A stretch of DNA of 64,000 nucleotides from positions 1-64,000 of the forward strand of contig CAJJDP010000193.1 of assembly GCA_905182995.1 (NCBI GenBank), written 5' to 3'. This DNA comes from Paramecium octaurelia (Eukaryota > Ciliophora > Oligohymenophorea > Peniculida > Parameciidae). This document shows, in pieces, positions 22,014 to 32,692 of this stretch (its first letter is position 1; each line of letters begins with the position of its first letter). Made by a program: the position numbers and the translations under genes. The notes beneath the pieces are model-generated. The model ran no database searches. It saw only the letters and a program-made list of their open reading frames with translations, and had not been told where the DNA came from.

Positions 22014-23117
22014 TTATGTTAATCCATTTCCTCCTATCCATTTATGAGCTAAAATCTCTTGGATTGATATTCTTTGATTATTTTTGGGTACAAATATTTT
22101 ATTAATAAGATCCTTGGCTTCCTCTGAGACACTTAGTTCATGCTGGAAATTGCATTGAAGAATGTTGTTAACCTTTTCTTCATTCGTTCTTCCTTTGAAA
22201 GGTAATTTACCATATAGCAGACTATACATAATTACACCCACACCCCACACATCTACACAAGGACTAACAAACTTGAGTTTTCCATTAAGAACTTCTGGAG
22301 GCATGTAAGGCAGAGTTCCGACATTCATGGTTTCAGTTTCCCTCTATGTGCCAGCCACTCCTGCCAATCCAAAATCTATTAATTTGACCTTAATTAAAAA
22401 TGATTAATACCCAAGTATTGCCTTAATTAACTAACATGATATTTTCTAATTTTAAATCTCTGTGAACAAATGTTTTAGAATGACAAAAGAGCAAGGCCTC
22501 TACAATCTATTTGATGTAGATCTTGGCTTCCTATTCAGTTACTGTTCCCTTGTCTAATAACATAAGGATGGTCACATACTTCGAATTAATTGTAAGAGGG
22601 ATCCACCATCCAAGTATTCCATTATGATAATGCATTCCTTGGTCTTGCAAAAATAGAGAGTTTGAAAGACCTTCACGATATTGCGATGTTATAATTCTTT
22701 CAAGATTTTGGATTCCCTCTTTATAATTGAGTCTTCTTCTTCGATATCCCTTGTTATTTTTACAGCAACAAAGGATCCAATGAACTTATGTCTCGCCAAT
22801 AAGACAGTTCCTTGGCCTCCCTTACCAATTTCTGAAACAATCTCGTACTCCTAGAATATGATGCTTGCATCCAAGTCCTAACCGAAGAGAGTGATATATA
22901 ATTTATTTCCATCTAGAACAAATTGTAAATCTTGCTCTATCAATTCATGACCATTTTAATTAAAGATTCTGACTCGCTTAGGAATAACACTCCAGCCTTA
23001 AATAATTTGGTTGCGAACATCATTAAAAGTAGTTTTAAAAGTGAGTGTCAATTTAAATGGAGGTAGGTTTGGAGAGTAGACATTGACAATTTTGCTTTTA
23101 TCAAATTAAGTCTTCAT
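22014..23117 (-). CDS. serine/threonine protein kinase with N-terminal ubiquitin-like segment
   Basis: Start 23117, introns 22554-22579 and 22389-22410, TGA at 22016-22014; about 350 residues. Residues 1-80 (KLTLTFKTTFNDVRNQII...GNKLYITLFG) have a ubiquitin/doublecortin-like pattern. The kinase domain has all key residues: GKGGQGTVLLA (Gly loop), FVAVKIT (Lys), FVHRDLKLENIML (catalytic loop), LIDFGLAG (DFG), LPYMPPEVL (APE variant), DVWGVGVIMY, and ISIQEILAHKWI at the end of the fold. It is a typical CAMK/ULK-like soluble kinase, likely active. The substrate is unknown. Confidence 0.92.
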
Positions 23118-23253
23118 TTTAATTTATCAATTTTTGTTGATGGGTCATCAACCTTTAAAAATACTTAATAAGAAAATATCAAAATCTAAGAATTACAGTA
23201 GATCTCTTGAAGAAATTACTCAAACATTGTGATTTCATTTTATAATGATCAAA

Positions 23254-25377
23254 TCATAATTTCAAACCAACAGAATGCAATATATCCTTTATTTCCTACG
23301 ATTGTTCTGGTGGCATAGATTTTAATATTGAAACCAGAGTATTGTTCTTGATTTTCATTTAAAACTTCAATGCTTCCTAAGGGAATTATAAATAAAGCTC
23401 ATACTCTCATTATGGTTAGAGTGTTGCCCCTTTGAAATTCCAGATTTGAGAATTGTATTGACTTCTCGTAAAACTATTGTTATAATTGGGAATGCTATTC
23501 ATTCATTTTCTCTATGGTTGCCTTGTGACTCTTCAAAACCGAATACAAATCGTCGTCTCTCTGCTTTTGCTCCTTGACCAACTTGTCTCCCTCCTCCTTG
23601 CTCAATCTGGTCGATAACTCATTTTTCAATTGTTCAATTTGGAACTCATTATCTTAATTCTTCTTCTACAGAGTCTCATTAAGATGCTTGGTTTTCTATA
23701 ATTCATCTTCTAACTGCCTGCATTTCTCCTTAGCCTTGTCGTACTTTTGTTGCAACTTCTCCAACACTCTGAATGAACTCTGATCAGTAGAAGCTCGTGA
23801 ACTACTGCTTGTGCTGTCTCTTGATGCTAGTTCCAATCTATCTTTGAACAATTGGATGAGGGAAATGAGTTCCTTCTCGAACTTGTCCTACTCCTATTTC
23901 TGAATGGTTTAATCCAATGCCTTCTCCAAGTTCTGCACTTTAACTAAGATGTTGATTTGTTCCTTCTTCTTCTCATTCAACTCATAGCTGATTCTTCTAT
24001 TGTCCTCCTGAATCTTCTCTAATTGCTCCTTATACTTCTTGTTTTTATCCTTCGACTTACCCAACTTGAGCTTCAACTCTTAAGATTGATTCTAACATAG
24101 TTCTTCTGCCAACTCCTTCAATCTGGTGATCTTCTCAGTTTCTCTCTTTTGACTTTCCAATTCAAACATCAATCCTTGATTCAAGTCTTCTAATTCAAAC
24201 TTCTTTGATTCCACTTCAGCCAATCTATTCTGCAATTCTTAATAGTTCTCCATTGTTTACATAAGTTGTGCCTATTCTAATAATGCATCTAAATTACTTT
24301 CGATTTATTTAGTTCAAACATGTAATGACTGTTAAGTGACTCAAACCACTTATCGCACTCCTAAAATATGATGTTTGTGATCTATTCGTTGATCATATGC
24401 TTGTTTGGTCCCTAAGCATCTTTTAGATACCCATCCAGGATTTCCTCAAAGGAGGCCCACTTCTATTTGATGAAGATGTCCTTCTATTAAATTACCTCCT
24501 CCACATTTTGGCATTCAGTTATAAATAGATTCAAATACGACTGCAAGAGCGCATTACAATATTTCTCACTTTCTGTGCTATTGTCCTGCATTATCTTCTT
24601 CTGATTGTCCTTGCAATAGGACAAGAATTCAACGAAGGTCAATTTCATTTCCGAACAGGCTGCACTATCCAATAATTTGAGCAGAACATCTTGTTGAATG
24701 TCCACCAAATTGTGAAACAGTGTGGCCGTATCCTAAATCCTTTGATCTGATTGGATCTTCACCACTTATTGATAGTACTTGTTCCTCACCTCCTCATATT
24801 GTCTATAGCATTCTCTATTGAAGACTCCTACGAACAAATTGCCATTTATTTTCCTATTTGAATTCACATACTCACAAAAATCCAACATGAGATTCAGCAG
24901 TATGATGCCTGTCATTTTAAATCTGACGATCATTTTTGGCTTTCCACTCAATTTACAATGCTTTTTAGACATGTTGAAGTGCTTCAATAAACTCTAATAC
25001 TGTTTGCTTATTTTGGGTGCCTGCTTCTGTATTGATTATATGGGCAATTGATCAAACAATTTTAATATCGATTCTTATTCATTTTCTACAAAATGCATGT
25101 ATTGGGAAACCACATATAAGAATAGTAAGATAGTTGCAATTTGCTGTTGACATTCCTCAATCGATACCACAAAAATCACAAACTATTCTGTCTTCATAAA
25201 AGTTAACCCATTTAATTGAACATTTTGATTTGGATTTAATTGGGAGTATAAGGTTTGTGCACTGCTATTCGTCTTCGTGACGATGGAATGTACAACAACT
25301 TCCTTGTTTAATTTGTTTAACTCCGTAATTATCAATTAAGGTATCTCAATAGTTGAACCAAAATTCAGAGAATTCAT
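23254..25377 (-). CDS. coiled-coil protein resembling the helical part of guanylate-binding proteins
   Basis: Start taken at ATG 25377 (MNSLNFGSTIEIPQLI), introns of 26 nt near 24,290 and 28 nt near 23,385, stop at 23256-23254; about 690 residues. The first part looks like the end of a GBP GTPase domain and its helical bundle (LLMNSLNFGSTIE for the LLSSxFIYNSxGxID segment; GVFNRECYRQYEEVRNKYYQ for the helical domain). From about residue 360 on it is one long charged coiled coil, with a Ser-rich gap (SRDSTSSSSRAS). The P-loop and most of the GTPase domain are missing, so GTP hydrolysis is not expected. The GBP link is inference from pattern. Confidence 0.65.
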
Positions 25378-25620
25378 TAACAATATATAAATTGTAATTA
25401 TTAATAATGACTCATCCTTCTTCACTCCTATTCAGCATCTGAAACAATCTTCATAATTACGCTCTTTCAAACTTACTCTTGTCCTCTCTGCTTCCTCCTA
25501 ACTCAGTAACCAAATGAACAATTGCCAAACCCAAAGATATTCAAATTAAACAATCACAGAAAAAGTATTAACACCCTTGATTGAGTCGAAGATGCAGATT
25601 ATTAAATCTAAAATTCTAAT
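25378..25620 (-). pseudogene. remnant of a GBP-like GTPase domain upstream of the coiled-coil gene
   Basis: Directly upstream of the preceding gene, short minus-strand segments look like further GBP pieces: EYLWVW (for the KGxWxW motif), a HLVTELGG-like segment (for LLDTEG), and NYEDCF and MLNRSEEG pieces. They lie in three successive frames with no intron that joins them, and no GxxxxGKS P-loop is found up to 25,760. Either the start of the gene has decayed or the sequence carries several indels. The downstream ATG at 25377 would still give a protein. Confidence 0.4.
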
Positions 25621-25643
25621 TTTTCAATTGAAAATGAGCTTGT

Positions 25644-26253
25644 TCATGTTATCTTATTTCTTTCATATTTTGATTGTTTTTAGTTTATTTATTCTATAAC
25701 AAACCAGCTCATTTATTTATTATATTTTTTAGTATCTTTTTAAATTTTCCATAAATTTATGCTAGACTAATAATATTAATCTTCATTTTCTTTAAAATAT
25801 ATCACCTAGTACTAAGAGAATAGACGAATAATTGTTTTCATCGTCCTCGATTACTGTTTATAAATCTTCTAAATTTTAATTATTTAAATAGTTTATGAAA
25901 ATAATTAGACTCTATCTTCATCTTCTTTGAAGGTAGAGCATTCCTCATAATACTCATAGAATAAATTAAAATCTTGTTCACTTTCCAATAAAATTATCCT
26001 AAACTTCTTTTGTTTTAAGAACTTTTAGATCCCTTAAACCATTTACTTTAAGTCATATGAATAATACTTTATTTTCTATTCATCGTTTCAAAATAATAAA
26101 AGCTTACATTTGATGTTTCCAATAAAATTCGAAATCTTCCTCCCCTATTTTGATTGCAACAGGCAATAATTTAGGTGACCCAAAAGATGGAATAACTTCC
26201 TCTTCTGGATCTTCAGAGATAGGTAGTTCTCCTCGATCAAGACTTATTTTCAT
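25644..26253 (-). CDS. small acidic hypothetical protein, gene model uncertain
   Basis: ATG 26253 gives MKISLDRGELPISEDPEEEV and EEDFEFYWKH. A 32-nt intron with a GTAAG donor fits at 26076-26107. Downstream the most protein-like frame (FRIILLESEQDFNLFYEYYE, then CSTFKEDEDRV) is one base off the spliced frame. The spliced frame itself ends at 25838 and looks less natural. So either a base is missing near the T4 run at the exon border (26072-26075) or the splice is different. No domain recognised. Confidence 0.45.
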
Positions 26254-26436
26254 TGAAATACATTTAAATTGTAATAAATTGATAGGTTTTATAATATAAA
26301 TTATATAAGTATTAATTAGTTTACATTAGAATTTCATTAAAGGGATTTTCAAAATAATTCTTTGCAAAATTGGGCAACAAGAATAGAGAGAGACCCTTAA
26401 TTATATAATATGTCTAATGAAAATATGAATTATTAA

Positions 26437-27421
26437 TCAAGTATGTCTGCCATTAATCCATTCTCCTTCTAAACTTTCTCTGCCTTAATTTGATAAAACG
26501 CATCCTTTTCCATGAAATACTCCTTTCCTAAAAGTACCATAAAATACAAAATAGGAATCAAAACAATCTATGAATTGCATTTAACCAATTCCATCAATTT
26601 CGCCGTTTACAAAGTTGCCGCTATATGTTTCCCTATTTCTTGCTACATTGGAGAAATTCATGAAGTTCTTTAATTGCAATTTTTATGATTTGGATTCTCT
26701 GAACATGAGTTTGCCTTTGCCCCAGAAAACATCATCCTTCCATTAACCTGTGTATATAATTTTTCCATCTTTATCGAAAAGCGTTCCGATTCCTTGTTTT
26801 CTGCCCCTTTCATCCGTCTGTCCCTCATACAAGGCTTCTTCGCCCATATAGATGATCTTTTTGGTAATGGTGGTTTTTTTGTTAATGTCATAAGTAGTCT
26901 ATTTATTATTATTGGTTTGGGATTGGAAACTCTAATCTCGTTTATTAGACGATTGAGTGTTTTTGCTGGCTTTGGTATTTCTCTCATGTTCTTCTAAAAT
27001 CTTTTTACTGATTCGAATTCTCTCTTAGGAATTGTCATATTTGTTAAGGAAATAGCTTTTGAAATTTCCAGTTCTTTTGGGTGTAACTGGACTATTAAAT
27101 TCATCCTGAGAAGTATTGGTATATTATTTCTTGGTGTGATTGCCGTTTTGATTCTACTTAGGAGGCAATGACTTCTGAATTTGGCTTATTCTGCTATCAA
27201 TCATTTCAATCTTTTTGTTAATAGTCTCGATCATATCATCTGTGACTCTTGATTTATCGGGACTCGCGATTTGAGCTGGGATTTGCGATCTAATTTGAGG
27301 TTGAACTGATGTAGGTGGCTAATTGAGAAGTAAGTTTTACTCTGATGAGGGGCAAGCTCTAATAGACGGGGACTGTTTGTTAGACTATGTAAACCTGAGG
27401 TTGTGGGTACACAATAAACAT
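26437..27421 (-). CDS. MORN-repeat protein
   Basis: Start 27421, one 22-nt intron at 27319-27340, TGA at 26439-26437; about 320 residues. The first half is low-complexity, rich in Pro, Gln, Asn, Ser and Lys, with a short coiled coil (DDMIETINKKIEMIDSRISQ). The second half has MORN repeats: ALYEGQTDERGRKQGIGTLF, YTGQWKDDVFWGKGKLMF, YSGNFVNGEIDGIGQMQF, FYGTFRKGVFHGKGCVL and LEGEWINGRHT. MORN repeats often bind phospholipids or act in cortical and ciliary scaffolds; a membrane-near scaffold is likely, but the exact role is unknown. Confidence 0.88.
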
Positions 27422-27468
27422 AATAAAATATAATAAAATTTTATTTTATTTGATTATTCTCATTCATA

Positions 27469-28575
27469 TCATTAAGCTGGTAATTGTGATAATAAATCCA
27501 AAGCACTCTATACGATGCTAATTTCTTCTGAAATGTGTGATCTTTTGCTTGTATAGCTTGTATTTTCATTGTCTTCAGCCACTCTGGTTTAATCAAGCAA
27601 CTCCTTGGTGGTGGAGATAAGTTCCTGTAACTCTTCTTGTCTTCTCTTGTTCGATGCCTTTGGATAATATGAATTAAATGTACTAGATCGTTGTCCTTAG
27701 CAGTTGCTTGTCTTTGATTGAATTGTTTGTCCTTATCCAAATTGCTGTAGGTGGTTTCAAATTGACTTCTTAAGGTTTGGTATTGCTGCTCTGAATTGGT
27801 GGAGGAAGTATTGATGGCATCCAATCTTTCTTGGACATTTTTTGCAATTCCTTCTAATTTGCTGATAACTCTTCTGATGGTGTTGTCATCGTATTGGGAT
27901 GTCATTTGAATCATAATAGCAATGGGATGCTTGTCTCCCAAGGCTTGTTTGGCTGCCTCGATAGCTCTTTCCCTCTCGATTAAGCTAGTGTTTCCCAAAA
28001 GAGCATCACCTAAAAATCTCAAGACTTCTTCGACAGCTGCCAAATATCTGGAGTTATTGTTGAATTTCTCTTCGGCTGCTCTGACTTCTTCCTAATGGTT
28101 ATCAGTCAATTGTGTGATTTGATTGGACAACAATAGGAGTTATTGGCCTTGGAAACTCAAGGATTGGGTAAGTGAGGATAGATCGGAAGTCAAGTCATTT
28201 ATTTGTTGATTCACTGAACTCAGTTCGCTTTCGGTTGTTTCTAGGGTATTTTCTAATTTAGAAATTTGCTATTCGAAATTGGCTTGTTGCTAAACAATGA
28301 GAAATATAGAGTTACAGCGGAATGTTCAGCTTCATTAGCCCCAGAGGCAGCGATGAGTTTGTCTAACATCGATTACACAATGGTGACTACTTCACCTAAT
28401 TTACTTGATTAATGCAATTCAAGCATGCCATAAAAATAATCGCTAAATGGAGTGATTCTTGTTTTCTGGAATATACTTAAACATTTATTACTTCTCTTAA
28501 TTGCTTTATAGCAGTGAGATGAGTTTCTGTTGCGACTGATATTGCAATCAATACCAATAAAATTGCTATTCTCAT
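27469..28575 (-). CDS. trichocyst matrix protein (TMP family)
   Basis: Start 28575, three 26-nt introns (28466-28491, 28290-28315, 27658-27683), TGA at 27471-27469; about 342 residues. The N-terminus is a clear signal peptide (MRIAILLVLIAISVAT). The rest is helical heptad-type sequence without cysteine clusters, as expected for the coiled-coil matrix proteins that crystallise in Paramecium trichocysts and swell on exocytosis with calcium. Segments such as SDYFYGMLELHQSSKLGEVV and RAIEAAKQALGDKHPIAIMI are of the TMP style. Precursors are cleaved in the secretory pathway; the cleavage site is not evident here. Family call partly from memory of the family, hence not higher. Confidence 0.75.
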
Positions 28576-28700
28576 TTATTATATTAATTAAAAAACGACT
28601 TCATTTCTTTTTTGCTACTCAATTTTATATAAATATATATATATAAGAAGTATCATCACTTATAAATGTATATCACATATACAAATATAATCAAGAAACC

Positions 28701-29369
28701 TCAGTGACAACAATTTTATCTTGGTCTTTCTTATTGGGGCTCATTCTCGATTTTTCTTGACTGCATATTCTTAACTAGCAATTCGATTAATTCATTGATT
28801 CCCTCTCCTGTCTTAGTCGATATTTCCACGTATAACAAATTCGAGTCCTTACACATCTGCTGCACCTTCTCTTGAGGAATACAACGCAGATTCTATGCCT
28901 CATTCACAAGATCCAATTTATTACCAACTATTATGATAGTTACGGAATCATCAGCATAATTTTGTATATCTTTTTGGTTAATTTTTCAATACTACGTACC
29001 TTTAAGCCAATTTTATATGTTCTCATAAGTGTAGAGATCGGTTAGATCAAAAAACACCAAGGCTCCTTGGGATTAACGAAAATGACTAAATAGTTGGAAT
29101 AGTACTTTGATGTCACAGACTTATATTTTTCTGATCCAGCTAAATCAATATTATCATACCTGTATCCCAGATTTTCAATGTCACCAACTACTCCTTATAA
29201 ACAATCTGCTTCGAGGCATATTCAACTCCAATCGTAGATTTAGGTTGCTAAGGCGTAATGTTCTTCGTGGCTCTCAAAAAGAAACTTGTCTTCCCAACTT
29301 TGCTGTCTCCAGCAAGGACGACTTGAATCTAAGTCAACTCTTACCTTTGTACGCTGAGGTTTATTACAT
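28701..29369 (-). CDS. Rab-like small GTPase, start uncertain
   Basis: Minus strand, TGA at 28703-28701, introns 29140-29159 and 29086-29105 (both 20 nt) and 28970-28999 (30 nt). Motifs: QVVLAGDSKVGKTSFL (P-loop), STIGVEYASKQIVY, LKIWDTAGSEKYKS (G3; Ser in place of the usual Gln of WDTAGQE), GALVFFDLTD, VGNKLDLV (G4), EISTKTGEGI (G5). The tail ends NCCH before the stop, a near-standard Rab prenylation signal. The likely start ATG at 29369 (MQQTSAYKG...) is one base out of frame with the P-loop and no usual intron fixes this. Ser at the catalytic Gln position suggests slow GTP hydrolysis. Confidence 0.85.
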
Positions 29370-29430
29370 TAGTAAATTAATTTAATAATACTGACTGATA
29401 AAGTATACTCACTCACATCCAAATGCCCTC

Positions 29431-29832
29431 TCAATAGATCACCTTCCCCTAAATCAAGTTGATTGGAATGGGACCATGGAACTTAGAATCGAAGGACACC
29501 TTCGCATTGTCTCCCTCGATCCACACGTGGTTTTTCGGCACCTTGTTCCCATTCGGATCCAACTCATCCTCCAAATGAATTATTTTCTTGCAAACCGTGT
29601 AATCGGGTCTCACAGGAGATTTGGCTATGATGATGTCTCCCTATTTGATCTTGTAGAATGCTCTCTGCACTACGACCAATTCGCCATCCTTCACGGTCGG
29701 GTGCATCGACTAACCTTCAGAGAGTTCGAAGGAAAACAAGTGTTGAGTGACCAAATAATAAGAGCAGAAGGCAGGAATCACCACCAATATGTCCTTCTGT
29801 TTGACCAACATTTACTTCAAAGAGGATAACAT
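29431..29832 (-). CDS. IMP1: mitochondrial inner membrane protease subunit 1-like signal peptidase
   Basis: 133 residues in one exon, start 29832, TGA at 29433-29431. It has a short N-terminal membrane helix (DILVVIPAFCSYYLVTQHLF), the catalytic Ser in SEGQSMHPTVKDGELV, the Lys region RPDYTVCKKIIHLEDE, and the conserved HVWIEGDNAKVSFDSKFHGP segment that ends the S26 fold. These residues make it an S26 Ser/Lys peptidase. The short size and order match IMP1/IMP2, which remove sorting peptides from proteins in the intermembrane space. It starts only 37 bases from the CXC gene on the other strand. Confidence 0.88.
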
Positions 29833-29869
29833 CTAATTATATTAATGTTTGTGGTATTTTTAATTTAGA
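29833..29869. promoter_or_regulatory. 37-bp interval between two divergent start codons
   Basis: The start codons of the IMP1-like gene (minus) and the CXC gene (plus) are separated by 37 bases of AT-rich DNA. There is too little room for two independent promoters upstream of the coding regions; transcription start sites may lie within a few bases of the ATGs, or signals may overlap the coding sequence. Confidence 0.45.
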
Positions 29870-30924
29870 ATGACAGAAGTGATTTTAATTAAATTAATGT
29901 AGGAGCAAGATAACAACTAGTTCTTCTCATTTGCAAGATAATTGCTAGATCAATAATCTCAATCCATTCCAGAAATGGATGAACACAAAGACTCCTCTTT
30001 AGACATGAGTTAGTTAATTAAGATGTAACACACTATTCATGACAATATTTTAATCTCTCCTGAACCATCCAAAAGGAAGGGTTCCCCTCTTCTACCCTCT
30101 GATGACCCTTGCAATTGCAGTAAGTCTGAATGCAGGAAAATGTATTGCGAGTGTTTGGCCAAGGGGAGACTCTGTTCCTCCGCCTGTAAATTAATCATAT
30201 TTCTATCTCCAAGGCAGATGCGAAAATTGTCAAAACAGAACCTCAAACAAAAAGGTCCTCCATGTCATCTAAGAACTTGATCTCAACAGAAACCTAAGGA
30301 AAATCAAATCCAAACGATTCAAAGATGTACCATTCATCCATTAACTCCTAGGGATGCACATGCAAAAAGTCAATGTGTTTGAAAAAATATTGCGAGTGCT
30401 TCCATTCTGGCAAAAGTTGCGGCTACGGTTGTAATTGTGAGAATTGTTAGAACCAACTTCTAGATGAAAACTAAAAAAATATTTGCACACCAAATTAAAA
30501 AAAAACTTCAAAATTTTCATCCAAATTTGAGAGTGCCAACACCAATACCAGATCAGAATATTATGGGATGGTCTTAAAAAAATTCAACCTAGAAGAATAC
30601 GAAGATTCAGATGACTGTATTTCATATATCCATATTATATTCAGCCTTGGACAAGATGAACACTGTTGTCATTATGATATTAGGTTAGTTGATTGTTTGA
30701 TATATTTTTTTACTTCAAAAACAATTATCAAATATTATATCTGGGACTAGTTTACCGTTAGGACAAACAATCACGAATAATAATTGCCAATCGAGCTGCT
30801 CCGTCATATTAAATCTATTTCAACTTAGATTCATCAATGGCAACTCTATTCCTAATTCAAATTAGAGCCAACCAAAATCTTATCTAAACACAACATTATA
30901 AAATTAAAAAATAAATTCTTTTGA
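29870..30924 (+). CDS. CXC (tesmin/LIN54-type) DNA-binding protein
   Basis: ATG 29870; 28-nt intron at 30186-30213; a 19-nt intron at 30255-30273 is needed to join the frames; stop TGA 30922-30924. Two cysteine-rich CXC repeats are present: [19 protein letters not shown] with SSACRCENCQN, then [20 protein letters not shown] with [13 protein letters not shown], separated by a Ser/Asn-rich linker shorter than in LIN54. This is the CRC domain of LIN54/TSO1 proteins, which bind TTYRAA-type promoter elements, often in cell-cycle gene control. The region after the second repeat is unremarkable and the true 3' end might be earlier if another intron exists. Confidence 0.85.
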
Positions 30925-31645
30925 AGACTCTAGAATATCCCTCATTTTGATATTCACGTGAGAACCTAGTTGTTCAATTGTATACATTATAGATATATAA
31001 GTATTCAAAAGAAACATCTTCAACTGGAATCAGAATAGATGAGTTTAGATTTCTTCAACTTTTTGTGTAGAATATATTTTTAAATATTTATATATTATCT
31101 CACTAATAATGGAAAGGATAGATGTTTTTAGAATTGTATCATAGAATGAAAAGGTTTTAAACAAAATTATTATAAAAAAAAACTAAAGCAAATGGTGTGG
31201 CTTACTCCAGAGAAGAGATCAATTTTAGCTCAAATTATTCCCTCTCAATTTTAGTTTTATCTAAATTCAAGGTGATTCCTTATAGGAAATGATTAAAATT
31301 ATTCTGACTTAACCTATACCAGTTGTTTGTATGTTTATGGTAGTTTATAATTAATGAGGAAATTGAATATATCAAATTCATAGTCTATATGATTCAGTCA
31401 CACGATTTTATAAAGATATATTTTTAGGATATCTTAAGTTTATTTGAATTATCAAGTTCTCCCCATATGTATCAAATATTTTGATCTTACGTTGTCCAAA
31501 TAAACTATGGAAAATGTCAGTAAATGAGTATTTATAGGAAATTTAGATATGAAAATGTTTTATTCTCTAAGTGTTGCAAAATCATATCTTATATTTGTCA
31601 CATATCATATCCAAATTAGTATAATTTTTTTAATAATAATATTTA
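30925..31645. other. gap, no firm gene
   Basis: 720 bases of AT-rich sequence between two plus-strand genes. Apart from the small frame at 31109-31357 listed separately I see nothing coding. It should contain the promoter of the SAXO-like gene. Confidence 0.5.
31109..31357 (+). CDS. possible small protein, 82 residues
   Basis: ATG 31109 to TGA 31355-31357 with seven TAA/TAG glutamines. The reading has a mixed, protein-like composition (MERIDVFRIVSQNEKVLNKI at the start, a hydrophobic PIPVVCMFMVVY near the end). No homology recognised and no intron, so it may be a chance frame in the spacer. Confidence 0.25.
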
Positions 31646-32626
31646 ATGAACTTCAATATAAGCAATAGACTTAGACCTCAGACTGCTTATTCCATGTCAT
31701 AAAAGGAGGTATTCAAATTTTGCTAAATCGAAGTTATTGTCTGGTAAATTTTCGTAGAATGATCAATAACAAATTAGTAAATTGTTAGAGAAAAATGCTA
31801 CTTATTTTGATCATGTTAAAGGTTTGGCGTATTAAAATATTATAGATCAATGTGTTTGTGGACTCTGCGTTTGTGGTGGGTGTAAGTGTGGATTAGAAAG
31901 ATTAAAGGAATAATAGGGAATGCCATTGAAATCATAGTATCAACAAGACTACGTTGAAAAATAGCCGTCCAGAATTAAATCGATATCACAATTGCCAACT
32001 TATAAAGATGATTATGCTATGAAATTTGAGACAACTCAAAGAGTAATTGAAAACAGTTATCCTAGGTGGATTTCAAAGATCCAAAATAGAGACCACAAAC
32101 ATCCTACAAACCAGAACAACCTAGATTCGTATAGCCTTTTCATGCTGGCTCTACCTATTAATTGACTCATACCAAAATGCCTGAGAGTAAAATATGCGTA
32201 TATATTGTTAGGTGAGAAGGTGAATATTATTCCTTAAAACCACCCAACAGTTATGAAAGATCTCCAATTCTTGGGTTCAAGCGAATACAAAAGGAATTTC
32301 AGTGGGACACCAATTACAAGAGAAAAAAACCTCATTTTTGGAGCTCATAGCAGTTTTGGGTAATTACTATAATAAGAATGTTAAGGAATCCCATAAATCC
32401 AGGATTACCATTTTTTGGATCCACCACCTCCTCTAGAGCATTCAGACCCTTCAAGGCAAAGAAAACGAGACCTTCAAAAACGACCACCTAATTGCAAAGC
32501 GTGCCAACATTTGATGGATAATTTTCAACAATAACAAAATTAGATTTCGTTGACAAATCCCTTTAGATTTGTCCAGCAAGAGCGGTTCTTAACTCTAAAA
32601 AAAACTCTAATCATTCTGGATTTTGA
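31646..32626 (+). CDS. SAXO/STOP-like axonemal microtubule-binding protein
   Basis: ATG 31646; introns of 25, 23, 25 and 26 nt keep one frame to TGA 32624-32626; about 293 residues. The N-terminal cysteine cluster CVCGLCVCGGCKCG matches the CxCGxCxCG signature that starts SAXO proteins in protists. Mn-type repeats follow: LPTYKDDYAMKFE, TSYKPEQPRFVQPF, STYQLTHTKMPE, FLGSSEYKRNFSG and VPTFDGQFSTITKLDFVDKS. SAXO proteins bind and stabilise ciliary and centriolar microtubules. The combination of Cys cluster and Mn-like repeats makes the call strong. Confidence 0.82.
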
Positions 32627-32692
32627 ATTTCATAATATACCCAACATTATTATTTACTTATTCTACCTTTACATAATATATTATTCACAAAT

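Noticed and set aside
29476-29829. Plus-strand frame of 117 codons
   Set aside because: Antisense shadow of the IMP1-like protease, which has catalytic Ser and Lys motifs on the minus strand.
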